Positions 8,263 to 14,072 of a stretch of 14,072 nucleotides of DNA are shown one piece after another. Below the pieces are notes generated by a model. It did no database searches. It was not told the origin of the DNA and saw nothing but the letters and a program-made list of their open reading frames with translations. Within the stretch, counting starts at the first letter, position 1. Every line of letters starts with the position of its first letter. The DNA comes from Clostridiales bacterium. GTDB lineage: Bacteria > Bacillota > Clostridia > Oscillospirales > QAMX01. Both the position numbers and the translations under genes were made by a program. The DNA lies in the NCBI GenBank assembly GCA_012841675.1, contig DUUG01000304.1:1-14072 (forward strand). Direction: 5' to 3'.

Positions 8263-8270
8263 CTCCTCCC
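8263..8270 (-). promoter_or_regulatory. Ribosome binding site deciding the pgeF start
   Basis: Minus-strand GGGAGGAG lies 4 bases before the ATG at 8258. It rules against the 29-residue extension that would begin at the TTG at 8345. Confidence 0.88.
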
Positions 8271-8292
8271 GAAGATGGTATTTTTTAAGCCA

Positions 8293-8322
8293 TAAAACCA
8301 AAAAGCCCTACCTTTGGTTTTA
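8293..8322 (-). repeat. Inverted repeat in pgeF leader (possible RNA hairpin)
   Basis: The 10-base arms TAAAACCAAA (8293-8302) and TTTGGTTTTA (8313-8322) are perfectly complementary around a 10-base loop. The repeat lies in the untranslated leader of the operon, about 35 bases before the pgeF start. No T-run follows in the minus direction, so it is not a standard terminator. I do not recognise a known riboswitch. It could stabilise the mRNA or bind a protein. Confidence 0.5.
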
Positions 8323-8370
8323 CAAGTAAGAAAGCGCAAAAACAACGTAAAAAAGCAAAAAGAAACACGA

Positions 8371-8390
8371 AATAGTCAGATGTAACTATT
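8371..8390. promoter_or_regulatory. Operator-like inverted repeat at the operon start site
   Basis: The arms AATAGT (8371-8376) and ACTATT (8385-8390) are exact inverted copies separated by 8 bases. The repeat covers the predicted +1 (about 8381) and touches the -10 box at 8388-8393, where a repressor would block transcription. No regulator gene is in the window, so the binding protein is unknown; chance occurrence of 6-base arms is possible. Confidence 0.35.
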
Positions 8391-8416
8391 ATATCACGCC
8401 CGCTCCTTGGCGACAA
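8388..8416 (-). promoter_or_regulatory. Vegetative promoter of the pgeF-to-yhaN operon
   Basis: On the minus strand, -35 TTGTCG (8411-8416) is followed by a 17-base spacer and a perfect -10 TATAAT (8388-8393). This is a good sigma-A promoter. Transcription should begin near 8381 and read pgeF, kinase, binding protein, yhaO and yhaN, which are separated by at most 39 bases. I saw no comparably good promoter inside the operon, although I did not check it base by base. Confidence 0.82.
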
Positions 8417-8424
8417 GCGGAGCG
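8401..8424. repeat. Hairpin/operator-like repeat over the -35 box
   Basis: CGCTC-CTTG-GCGA-CAAG-CG-GAGCG folds as two stems (CGCTC/GAGCG and CTTG/CAAG) around a GCGA loop with a two-base bulge. It spans the -35 box of the leftward promoter. It could be a binding site for a regulator of the divergent units. Confidence 0.35.
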
Positions 8425-8470
8425 CCCCTTACAAAGGAAGCAAAAACTTTTGAAAAATGCCCTGCTTTAC

Positions 8471-8499
8471 TTGCATTCAATATCCCCCTGTGATAAACT
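8471..8499 (+). promoter_or_regulatory. Probable extended -10 promoter of the sugar cassette
   Basis: TG at 8491-8492 followed by one base and TAAACT (8494-8499) makes an extended -10 element. A weak -35, TTGCAT (8471-8476), lies 17 bases upstream. Transcription would start near 8506, giving a leader of about 28 bases before the isomerase ATG. The match is modest, as expected for a regulated catabolic promoter. Confidence 0.5.
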
Positions 8500-8534
8500 T
8501 TAAGTTGAAGTAAGAATAACGAGGTGGACATTGT

Positions 8535-9290
8535 ATGACAATCGGTCTTCAGCTTTACACATTGCGTGACTACACCCGCAACATGGACGATCTAAAGGAT
8601 TCGCTGGCCAAGCTGGCCAAATGTGGCTACACCGTCGTTGAAACCGCCGGTTATTACGGGCTTTCCGCCGGAGAACTGGCCGAGCTTCTGGCCTATTACG
8701 GCCTGCGCACCGTTTCGACCCATACGGGCTTTGAAGCCGTCGTATCCAATCTGCAACAGGTCATTGCCGACCATAAGGCGCTGGGCGCGACCCACTGTTC
8801 CGTTCCCTCCATGCCCGGCCGGTGGTATTGCCGCACGAGAAACGGCTTTGCCGCTTTTGCCGAAAGAATGGAAATTGCTGCGGAAGAGCTTGCCAAAGAA
8901 GGCATTACCCTTTCTTACCACAACCACGGGTTCGAGTTTCTGCCGGTGGAGGGTGACACCTGCGGCGAGGCCGTCCTGCTGGACCATGCCCCTTCCGTCC
9001 ACCTGCAGCTTGACACGGGTCACTGCTATGCCGCCCATGAGGATCCGGCTGATTGGCTGGCCCGCTATGAAAACCGCATTGTTACCGTCCACTATAAAGA
9101 CGTTCAGTTCGTCGACGGGGTCCGCCGGGACGTGGCCATTGGCGAAGGCGAAGTGGACTGGGCTGCCGTCACCGCGACGGTTAAGAAATCAGACTGTGAA
9201 TACATTATCGTGGAACACGAGGAATTCAACCGGGATCCTTGGGACATTCTCAAGACCTCTTATGAAAACATCCGCTCCTATTTAAAGTAA
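8535..9290 (+). CDS. Sugar phosphate isomerase/epimerase family TIM-barrel protein
   Basis: This is an AP-endonuclease-2/xylose-isomerase-like TIM barrel, 251 aa, cytosolic (no signal peptide). Members isomerise or epimerise sugars, cleave keto-glycosides or act as inositol-pathway enzymes, usually with a divalent metal. The barrel landmarks are present: I-G-L-Q-L-Y-T-L-R at the first strand, V-E36-T-A-G-Y-Y-G, Y-H-N-H-G-F-E134-F, Q-L-D160-T-G-H163, V-H186-Y-K-D and V-E227-H-E-E. E134, D160, H186 and E227 are the likely metal ligands. Its length is short but complete for compact members of the family. GAGGTGG at 8521-8527 lies 7 bases before the ATG. It is the first gene of a three-gene cassette, with the next gene 13 bases away. 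The specific substrate is unknown. Confidence 0.9.
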   Translation: MTIGLQLYTLRDYTRNMDDLKDSLAKLAKCGYTVVETAGYYGLSAGELAELLAYYGLRTVSTHTGFEAVVSNLQQVIADHKALGATHCSVPSMPGRWYCRTRNGFAAFAERMEIAAEELAKEGITLSYHNHGFEFLPVEGDTCGEAVLLDHAPSVHLQLDTGHCYAAHEDPADWLARYENRIVTVHYKDVQFVDGVRRDVAIGEGEVDWAAVTATVKKSDCEYIIVEHEEFNRDPWDILKTSYENIRSYLK

Positions 9291-9303
9291 AGGAGGAAGT
9301 TTC

Positions 9304-10407
9304 ATGCATTTCATTGTAAGTGCCGGGAACCATACCCGCGTCAACACGCCGGTTTCTTTTACCGTGCCTGCCGCCGAGCTTCGCGCGCTGATTGATACAG
9401 GCGAAGCCGCTATCCTGCCCGAGGGCGGGCGTCCGTTGCCGGCCACCTGTTATTTTCAGGGAGACACGGCGGAAGTTTGCTTTGTGTTGCCTTTGCTGCC
9501 TGCGGGCGAGGAGTTAAACATTACCGTGGCACGTGCCACCTCGCCGGGAACGGCGCAAAGCCGGCAAACCGACCGGGGCGTGTCTGTCTACCTAGACGGG
9601 CGGCAGTTTGCCGAGTATTACACCAAAACCGATTTGGCCAAGCCCTACTTCGGGCCGTTTTATGACCAATTCGGAACCCAAGTGACAAGGCTGGACTTTG
9701 AAACCAAAGAGCATCCCCACCACCGCTCTCTCTGGATTTCCCACGGCGATGTCAACGGCGTCGATACTTGGAACGAGCCTAAGGGAAAAAACGGATTTAT
9801 CAGAAACAAAAAACTCTACGATTTCGTAAACGGCGGCGCCTATACGGCCTTTACCGCCGAGAACCAGTGGACCACCCACGAGGGAGAGCCCCTACTGGAT
9901 GAAACCACCCGCTATAAAGTCTACCAGATGCCCGATGCGGCCTCTCTGTTTGATGTGGAAATTACGCTTACGGCCGCCTATGACGACGTTACCTTAGGCG
10001 CCACGAAGGAAGCAGGCCCTCTGGCTATCCGCATGGCCGAAAATCTCAAAGTGCAAAACACGGGTACTATGGTCAGTGGACACGGCGGCATCAACGAAGA
10101 CGAGATTTGGATGAAGCGTGCGCCGTTTGTGGATTACTACGGAACGGAAAACGGCCACGTTTGCGGCATTGCCGTACTGGATCATCCGAGCAACGAAGGC
10201 TTTCCGACGTACTGGCATGCCCGCAATTACGGGCTTATGGCTGTGAACAACTTTTATGTGCCCGGGCCGAGGAAACTGGCCAAGGGAGAACAGATGAGCT
10301 GGCGCTTCCGCATTGTCGTTCACAGCGGTGATACGAAAACGGCCGATATTGCCGGCCGCTTCACAGACTTTGCTTTCCCGCCGAAGGTTACAAGCTCGGC
10401 GCTGTAA
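9304..10407 (+). CDS. PmoA family protein (DUF6807-type)
   Basis: This 367-aa protein belongs to the group annotated as 'PmoA' or DUF6807, often found near Gfo/Idh/MocA oxidoreductases in my knowledge of genomes. It is not a methane monooxygenase membrane subunit: there are no membrane helices. The defining segment is H137-P-H139-H140-R-S-L-W144-I-S-H147-G-D149-V-N-G-V-D154-x-W156. Further conserved-looking stretches are R243-M-A-E246, L-D293-H294-P and Y-W304-H305-A-R307-x-Y-G. The clustered His/Asp/Arg residues look like an active or sugar-binding site on a beta-sandwich. No signal peptide is visible, unlike many relatives that I believe are exported. AGGAGG at 9291-9296 starts right after the isomerase stop, 7 bases before the ATG. 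To my knowledge no reaction is well established for the family. Confidence 0.87.
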   Translation: MHFIVSAGNHTRVNTPVSFTVPAAELRALIDTGEAAILPEGGRPLPATCYFQGDTAEVCFVLPLLPAGEELNITVARATSPGTAQSRQTDRGVSVYLDGRQFAEYYTKTDLAKPYFGPFYDQFGTQVTRLDFETKEHPHHRSLWISHGDVNGVDTWNEPKGKNGFIRNKKLYDFVNGGAYTAFTAENQWTTHEGEPLLDETTRYKVYQMPDAASLFDVEITLTAAYDDVTLGATKEAGPLAIRMAENLKVQNTGTMVSGHGGINEDEIWMKRAPFVDYYGTENGHVCGIAVLDHPSNEGFPTYWHARNYGLMAVNNFYVPGPRKLAKGEQMSWRFRIVVHSGDTKTADIAGRFTDFAFPPKVTSSAL

Positions 10408-10439
10408 ATTTGTTAAGAATGAAAAAGGAGATGTAGAAA

Positions 10440-11492
10440 ATGGCAAAAACAGTAGGTTTCGCCGTTGTCGGATTAGGTGTTGGCCATGCGCACGTAAAGG
10501 GCGCTTTGGAAGCGGAAGGCTGCAAGCTGGTGGCTCTGTGTGACATCCGCCCCCAGACACTGGATAGAATTTTAGAAAAGCATCCCGGGGCTGCCTCGGC
10601 GAAGTTCTACACCGATTATACTGAGATGCTCAAAAATCCGGAAATCGACGTTGTTTCCATTTGCACTCCCAGCGGCATGCACTCTGACATGGTCATTGAG
10701 GCTTTGCGCGCCGGCAAGCACGTTCTGTGCGAAAAACCCATGGACATTACTGTTGATAAAATTTTGGCCATTGAAGAAGTCCGCAAGGAAACGGGCCTGA
10801 AGGTAGGCGGCGTGTTCCAGAATCGCCGCAACGCCGTTATGGAGCCTACGAAAAAGGCCGTGGAAGAAGGCCGTCTGGGCGAGATTTACACGGGTCTGTT
10901 CCGGGTCAACTGGTATCGCTCTGACGAGTATTTCCTCCACAATGACGGCTGGCGCGGCACTTGGGCATTAGACGGCGGCGGCTCGCTTATGAACCAGGGC
11001 GTCCATACTGTCGACCTCATGCAGTGGCTGCTGGGCGAGGTTAAGAGCGTTCGCTCCATTATGCGGATTGTCAACCACAAGATTGAAACCGAAGACTTTA
11101 CCAACTCGATTATTACCTTCAAGAGCGGCGCCGTTGTCAACCTTATTTCCACCACGTCTGCTTACCCCGGCTACGGCACCGATATCCAGCTGACCGGTAC
11201 CGACGGGTCTATTCACATTGACGGCGATCGCCTGACTGTCTGGCGCATTAAGGGCGACAACATGAAGGAAGAAGAAGCCGAAATGCTGCAGAAATACGGC
11301 GCCGCCGGCGTTGTTCCGGCATCGGACCACACGGTCGTTCGCGGCCACTCTTTCCATGTACAGGATATTGTCGATGCCGTTCGCTTCGACCGGGAGCCCA
11401 TGATTGGCCCTGTGGAAGCTACCAAGGCTGTTCGCATCATTAACGCTGTATACGAATCTGCCCGCACCGGCAAGGAAGTTGTGTTCGATTAA
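10440..11492 (+). CDS. Gfo/Idh/MocA family NAD(P)-dependent oxidoreductase
   Basis: This is a two-domain dehydrogenase of 350 aa that oxidises or reduces a hydroxyl of a sugar, inositol or related compound, in the cytosol. The Rossmann N-domain has V-V-G11-L-G13-V-G-H16 (the G-x-G-x-x-H variant of the dinucleotide motif), A-L-C-D35 at the end of strand 2 (acidic, favouring NAD over NADP) and I-C-T-P-S-G-M-H near 74-81. The signature C-E98-K99-P100 supplies the catalytic lysine. The C-domain has G-G-G-S-L-M-N185-Q-G-V-H189-x-x-D192; the first Asp of the common D-x-G-x-H-x-x-D pattern is Asn here. AAGGAG lies 9 bases before the ATG, and the gap from the PmoA-like gene is 32 bases. It is the last gene of the cassette, followed by a strong terminator. 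The substrate is unknown. Confidence 0.94.
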   Translation: MAKTVGFAVVGLGVGHAHVKGALEAEGCKLVALCDIRPQTLDRILEKHPGAASAKFYTDYTEMLKNPEIDVVSICTPSGMHSDMVIEALRAGKHVLCEKPMDITVDKILAIEEVRKETGLKVGGVFQNRRNAVMEPTKKAVEEGRLGEIYTGLFRVNWYRSDEYFLHNDGWRGTWALDGGGSLMNQGVHTVDLMQWLLGEVKSVRSIMRIVNHKIETEDFTNSIITFKSGAVVNLISTTSAYPGYGTDIQLTGTDGSIHIDGDRLTVWRIKGDNMKEEEAEMLQKYGAAGVVPASDHTVVRGHSFHVQDIVDAVRFDREPMIGPVEATKAVRIINAVYESARTGKEVVFD

Positions 11493-11531
11493 AAGCGGAT
11501 TTAAAACGAAGGGTTACCCTTAGGGAATAAC

Positions 11532-11568
11532 AAAAGCGATACCTAACGGAAGTTAGGTATCGCTTTTT
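11532..11568 (+). terminator. Strong intrinsic terminator after the sugar cassette
   Basis: A perfect 16-base stem, AAAAGCGATACCTAAC (11532-11547) against GTTAGGTATCGCTTTT (11552-11567), has a GGAA loop and five Ts (11564-11568). A smaller repeat, AAGGG-TTA-CCCTT (11509-11521), precedes it. The hairpin ends only 14 bases before the GNAT start codon, so it may also act as an attenuator for that gene. Confidence 0.92.
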
Positions 11569-11582
11569 GCAAGGAGTTACGC

Positions 11583-12218
11583 ATGATAGATAGAGATGCA
11601 TATCTTAAGGATCCGTGCGGAACCTGTTCCATCCCCTTTTGGAAAGCGGTTAGATTAACCCCGCTGGGACATATACATATTGTACATGAGCGGGGTTTTT
11701 GTCCGGAGGAATGGATAAATGCGGCAGATGAACCGTATTTTCGCCTGAAGCATGATTTAGTAGGGCTTAAACAGCCCGTTGTGCCGGTGGGATTCCGGGT
11801 CAGACCGGCTACTCTTGCCGAGTTTTCCACCCATATAAGCCAATGCTATGCAAATCTCCGGCTAGCAGTGGAGGAGGCGGAACGGTATCAGAAGCACCCT
11901 GTCTACTGTGCCGATCTCTGGCTTGCCGTAGAGGATTGCCAAACCGGTGCAATCGTGGCAACGGGGATTGCAGAGTTGGATCGCGAACTAGGCGAAGGCG
12001 TTCTGGAGTGGATTCAGGTGTTGAAAGAGTACTCCGGGCGGGGGCTGGGCAGCTTCGTGGTAAACGAGCTGTTTTGGCGCATGCGTGGGATAACAAAGTT
12101 TGTCACCGTCTCCGGGCAGGTGAACAACCCGACGTGTCCGGAAGCGCTGTATAGAAAATGCGGTTTTACAGGCGCAGATGTGTGGCATGTGCTCAGCGGA
12201 ATCAAAAATAGAGTTTAG
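11583..12218 (+). CDS. GNAT family N-acetyltransferase, 211 aa
   Basis: This is an acetyl-CoA-dependent N-acetyltransferase with the GNAT domain in its C-terminal half. Strand beta-4 and motif A are visible as V-L-E-W-I-Q-V-L-K-E-Y followed by S-G-R-G-L-G-S (151-157), the pyrophosphate-binding loop; the first position of the usual R/Q-x-x-G-x-G is Ser. Motif B-like N-N-P (181-183) and L-Y190-R-K-C-G-F195 follow. The N-terminal half (1-70) begins D-P-C-G-T-C-S-I-P-F-W-K (10-21), which I associate with a group of uncharacterised Firmicute acetyltransferases, and may recognise the acceptor. AAGGAG at 11571-11576 lies 6 bases before the ATG. There is no space for a promoter between the terminator and the gene. 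It ends before a second terminator. The acceptor is unknown. Confidence 0.88.
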   Translation: MIDRDAYLKDPCGTCSIPFWKAVRLTPLGHIHIVHERGFCPEEWINAADEPYFRLKHDLVGLKQPVVPVGFRVRPATLAEFSTHISQCYANLRLAVEEAERYQKHPVYCADLWLAVEDCQTGAIVATGIAELDRELGEGVLEWIQVLKEYSGRGLGSFVVNELFWRMRGITKFVTVSGQVNNPTCPEALYRKCGFTGADVWHVLSGIKNRV

Positions 12219-12223
12219 GAAGT

Positions 12224-12259
12224 AAAAAAGCGGCGGAACATTGGGTTCCACCGCTTTTT
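12224..12259. terminator. Bidirectional terminator between convergent units
   Basis: The stem AAAAAGCGG-c-GGAAC (12225-12239) pairs with GTTCC-a-CCGCTTTTT (12245-12259), with one internal mismatch and loop ATTGG. T-runs follow in both directions (five Ts on plus, six on minus, which include stem bases). It lies 5 bases after the GNAT stop and faces the methyltransferase operon from the right, whose stop is 143 bases away. Confidence 0.88.
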
Positions 12260-12402
12260 AGTTTGCCTATTTTGCGGCTTAATGACTCATTTTCCACCGG
12301 CGCAGCGGTAAAATTCTCGATGAATAATGCCAAACTGCCGGCGTTTCTGTGTTTCGATGAGGTAGCGTAAACGGCTAGCAATCGCCGGCTATGCAAAACT
12401 TC
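12260..12402. other. Noncoding gap between terminator and methyltransferase
   Basis: This 143-base stretch is the 3' side of the minus-strand methyltransferase operon. It holds a GCCGGCG / CGCCGGC pair of inverted words and a half-repeated GGCTAGCAA / GGCTATGCAA, but no convincing gene, promoter or terminator of its own. A 64-codon minus-strand frame crosses it and the terminator; it has no family match I recognise. Confidence 0.5.
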
Positions 12403-13467
12403 TTACTTTTTCGTAAACACCGCGGTGATTTCCGACCGGTTGTGGAAAAGCTGCCTTGCGTTTTGGCGAGCATAGGCTTGCTCCATAATGGCCATGCCCT
12501 TTTTGATGGCGGCGGTTTTGCCTTTTTGAGGCAGCTTGAAAGTCATAATGACCAAGCCGCCTTCCATGACCAACGGAGCAAGGGACACCATCACCTGGGC
12601 CGATTCGGCCACGTCCAGCCGCATATCGTTGACAATGACGGAAAACCGGGCGGGGGCTTGCTTGGAAAGTTCAGTTTTGGCAAAATCTTGAGCCAATCCG
12701 GCAAAATGGGCGACTTTTCCGGAAAGCTCCGGTGCAAGGCTGGCCGGGTCCACGGCGGTTACGCGCATGCCGTGGGAAAGCAGGACTTTGCTCCATCCCC
12801 CCGGCGCGGCACCCAGATCCAGCGCTTCCCCACCCTTTGGCAACTCTAACGAAAACGCCTCAATGGCTTCGGAAAGCTTGTGCTCTGCCCGGCTGATTAG
12901 ATGGGCCGTTTCTTCGGGTGTAAAATGCCGCATGCCGCCGGCATGGGGGCTTATATTGTCCGAAACTTTCGAAACGCCGAAAATGCCCCCTTCCGGCGTT
13001 ATGACGCCAGACAGGACGTTGCTGTCAAGAGGGGCTTGTTGTTTCTGCTCCGGCAAAAGAAGTCCTTTTTTCGAAAGCGCTTCCGCCAAAGCGGCTGTGC
13101 CGGCAAAGGACAGCTCGGAATTCCGATCGACTGCCACCCGGCGAATCTGCAACGCAACGGGCTTTGTAATAAGCGGCGCGAGAGCGTCTGCCAAAATGTC
13201 GGCGTTTGCCAAAGTGTCCGGCGGAAGCCAAAGGTCGGCGGGAAACATATGGCGCAGGAAAATGGGCTTTGCGGCGGAAATGTTAGGTGCCGAAGTGGCA
13301 AACGGCTCAGGCAGTAAAATCACAGGGGTGCCTGCGTCGAGCCAATGCACCGCCTTGCAGGGCGGCGTTAACGAGAGAAGCTCATTTTGGCAGAGGTCTG
13401 CCGAAGCGGGCTGACAGGCGCCAATGGCATACGCGTTGCCCGAAACGGGAGAAAAAGCCGTTGTCAT
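12403..13467 (-). CDS. FtsJ/RlmM-like rRNA 2'-O-methyltransferase
   Basis: This is a SAM-dependent methyltransferase of 354 aa with an FtsJ/RlmM-type catalytic domain in its C-terminal half, predicted to methylate a ribose of rRNA (RlmM acts on 23S C2498 in E. coli). The SAM loop is L-D-L-G-A-A-P-G-G-W (216-225). A complete K-D-K-E set can be placed: K197 (S-R-A-E-H-K-L), D281 (V-N-D-M-R), K311 (T-F-K-L-P) and E346 (R-S-E-I-T-A). The N-terminal part (about 1-135) with K-P-I-F-L-R-H (67-73) resembles the RNA-recognition region of RlmM-like proteins; this is an inference. The ATG overlaps the stop of the HAD gene (ATGA), with AAGGAG 7 bases upstream, so translation is coupled. The exact target site in a Firmicute is not known to me. 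Confidence 0.87.
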   Translation of the reverse strand: MTTAFSPVSGNAYAIGACQPASADLCQNELLSLTPPCKAVHWLDAGTPVILLPEPFATSAPNISAAKPIFLRHMFPADLWLPPDTLANADILADALAPLITKPVALQIRRVAVDRNSELSFAGTAALAEALSKKGLLLPEQKQQAPLDSNVLSGVITPEGGIFGVSKVSDNISPHAGGMRHFTPEETAHLISRAEHKLSEAIEAFSLELPKGGEALDLGAAPGGWSKVLLSHGMRVTAVDPASLAPELSGKVAHFAGLAQDFAKTELSKQAPARFSVIVNDMRLDVAESAQVMVSLAPLVMEGGLVIMTFKLPQKGKTAAIKKGMAIMEQAYARQNARQLFHNRSEITAVFTKK

Positions 13468-14072
13468 CCTTGCTCTCCTTTTTGATATAGGCGGAAAAGC
13501 TCGGCCATGGTGGAAATAACGCCGCCCTCCCGGTTGGAGGGGATTACCCGTGTGGCCATTTTTTTCATCTCCTCCTCCCCGTTTTCGGGGGCAAAGCTCT
13601 GGTCGGCCACGCGGAACATGTCAATATCGTTAAAGTTGTCGCCGAAAACAAAGACCTGGTCGGCGCCGCAAATCTCTTTTGCGGCCAAAACGCCGGTTCC
13701 TTTGCCGCTTGTGTCGGAGAATATTTCCATATACGCCCGGTTTTCATAGGCTGTGCTGTCATATAAGACGGCTTTAATGCCGGAAGCCTGGAGGGCCGCT
13801 TGGTAAATGGGTTTCAGACGAGCAGGCTCGTCAAAATAAGAGATAGCAATGATTTTTCCTTCGGTCGGGAAACTGGTGATAGGGGCAAAGGGGTTTAGCG
13901 GGCTGTTTAAAACCTCCATATAGGAATAGGCCGCCGGATCCATGTACTTGTGCCCCAGGTATAGCGTTTGAAATAGACCGTCAGGCGAAGGCTCCATAAA
14001 CAAACGGGGTGCTAGCGGGAATGCCTCCATAAGCTGCCAAACGGCAGCGGCGGCCTTGTCCGACAGCGGGAA
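13464..14072 (-). CDS. HAD family hydrolase, Cof-type (partial, N-terminus missing)
   Basis: Only the last 202 residues are in the window; the frame stays open to base 14072, so the true start lies outside. An internal ATG at 14030 has no need to be the start, since the residues before it (FPLSDKAAAAVWQLMEAF) read like normal family sequence. The visible part holds the cap domain and the C-terminal catalytic part of a type IIB (Cof) HAD phosphatase: the T-S-G-K-G-T-G-V segment with the motif III lysine, and motif IV G-D-N-F-N-D-I-D-M-F with its metal-binding aspartates. Motif I (DxD nucleophile) would be in the missing part. Members dephosphorylate sugar phosphates, flavin or nucleotide phosphates in the cytosol. 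The gene is the upstream partner of the rRNA methyltransferase gene, overlapping by four bases. Confidence 0.9.
   Translation of the reverse strand, partial: FPLSDKAAAAVWQLMEAFPLAPRLFMEPSPDGLFQTLYLGHKYMDPAAYSYMEVLNSPLNPFAPITSFPTEGKIIAISYFDEPARLKPIYQAALQASGIKAVLYDSTAYENRAYMEIFSDTSGKGTGVLAAKEICGADQVFVFGDNFNDIDMFRVADQSFAPENGEEEMKKMATRVIPSNREGGVISTMAELFRLYQKGEQG

Noticed and set aside
8259..8345. TTG-started 29-residue extension of PgeF
   Set aside because: It lies in the untranslated leader without a ribosome site, while the ATG at 8258 has GGGAGGAG and gives the family's normal N-terminus.
8327..8350. Catabolite-repression (cre) site around GAAAGCGCAAAA
   Set aside because: It matches only part of the TGNNANCGNTNNCA pattern and lacks the symmetric right half.
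9304..10407. Methane monooxygenase subunit (as the PmoA name implies)
   Set aside because: The protein is soluble with no membrane helices and sits with sugar enzymes; the name is a database label.
9994..10560. 188-codon minus-strand frame opposite the PmoA-like and dehydrogenase genes
   Set aside because: It crosses the junction of two well-supported genes on the other strand and shows no domain or ribosome site.
12202..12396. 64-codon minus-strand open frame across the terminator
   Set aside because: It covers the terminator hairpin and has no recognisable family or good ribosome site; most likely noncoding.
1..14072. CRISPR array, insertion sequence, prophage or known anti-phage system
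   Set aside because: No regularly spaced repeats, transposase, integrase or defence-type effector was seen. The YhaO/YhaN pair resembles nuclease-ATPase defence modules in outline but matches the housekeeping repair group.

Overview
The window most likely comes from a Gram-positive member of the Bacillota, class Clostridia (possibly a gut Oscillospiraceae-type organism). The signs are strong AGGAGG-type ribosome sites, a TTG(17)TATAAT promoter, two lipoproteins with lipobox signal peptides, a YhaO/YhaN nuclease-ATPase pair and tight gene packing. Every gene found looks chromosomal. I see no transposase, integrase, tRNA, rRNA, CRISPR array or phage gene. No gene-free stretch exceeds 300 bases; the longest is the 276-base divergent region at 8259-8534.

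Layout. (1) 31-1476 (+) encodes a lipoprotein of unrecognised family and ends at a strong terminator. (2) 8258-1530 (-) is a five-gene operon read from a well-formed promoter at 8388-8416: PgeF-type purine nucleoside phosphorylase, APH-family small-molecule kinase, a solute-binding lipoprotein without a permease, a YhaO-type metallophosphoesterase and a YhaN-type SMC-like ATPase. The last two genes overlap by four bases and form an SbcD/SbcC-like pair. The ATPase carries two membrane helices in its coiled-coil region. (3) 8535-11492 (+) is a three-gene cassette for cytosolic carbohydrate chemistry: TIM-barrel sugar isomerase/epimerase, PmoA-like protein (DUF6807-type) and Gfo/Idh/MocA oxidoreductase. 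It starts divergently from operon 2 and ends at a strong terminator. (4) 11583-12218 (+) is a GNAT acetyltransferase that starts 14 bases after that terminator, followed by a terminator that should work in both directions. (5) 14072-13464-12403 (-) is a HAD phosphatase, cut by the window edge, overlapping by four bases with an FtsJ/RlmM-like rRNA 2'-O-methyltransferase.

How the genes may work together. The three-gene cassette has the enzyme types expected for oxidising a sugar or glycoside and then eliminating or rearranging it; the substrate cannot be read from the sequence. The YhaO/YhaN pair probably acts on DNA ends or branched DNA and may be held at the membrane. The first three genes of that operon have no obvious link to DNA repair. 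The most unusual points are the membrane hairpin in the SMC-like ATPase, the DUF6807-containing cassette as a possible oxidative glycoside route, and the terminator placed in the leader of the GNAT gene.
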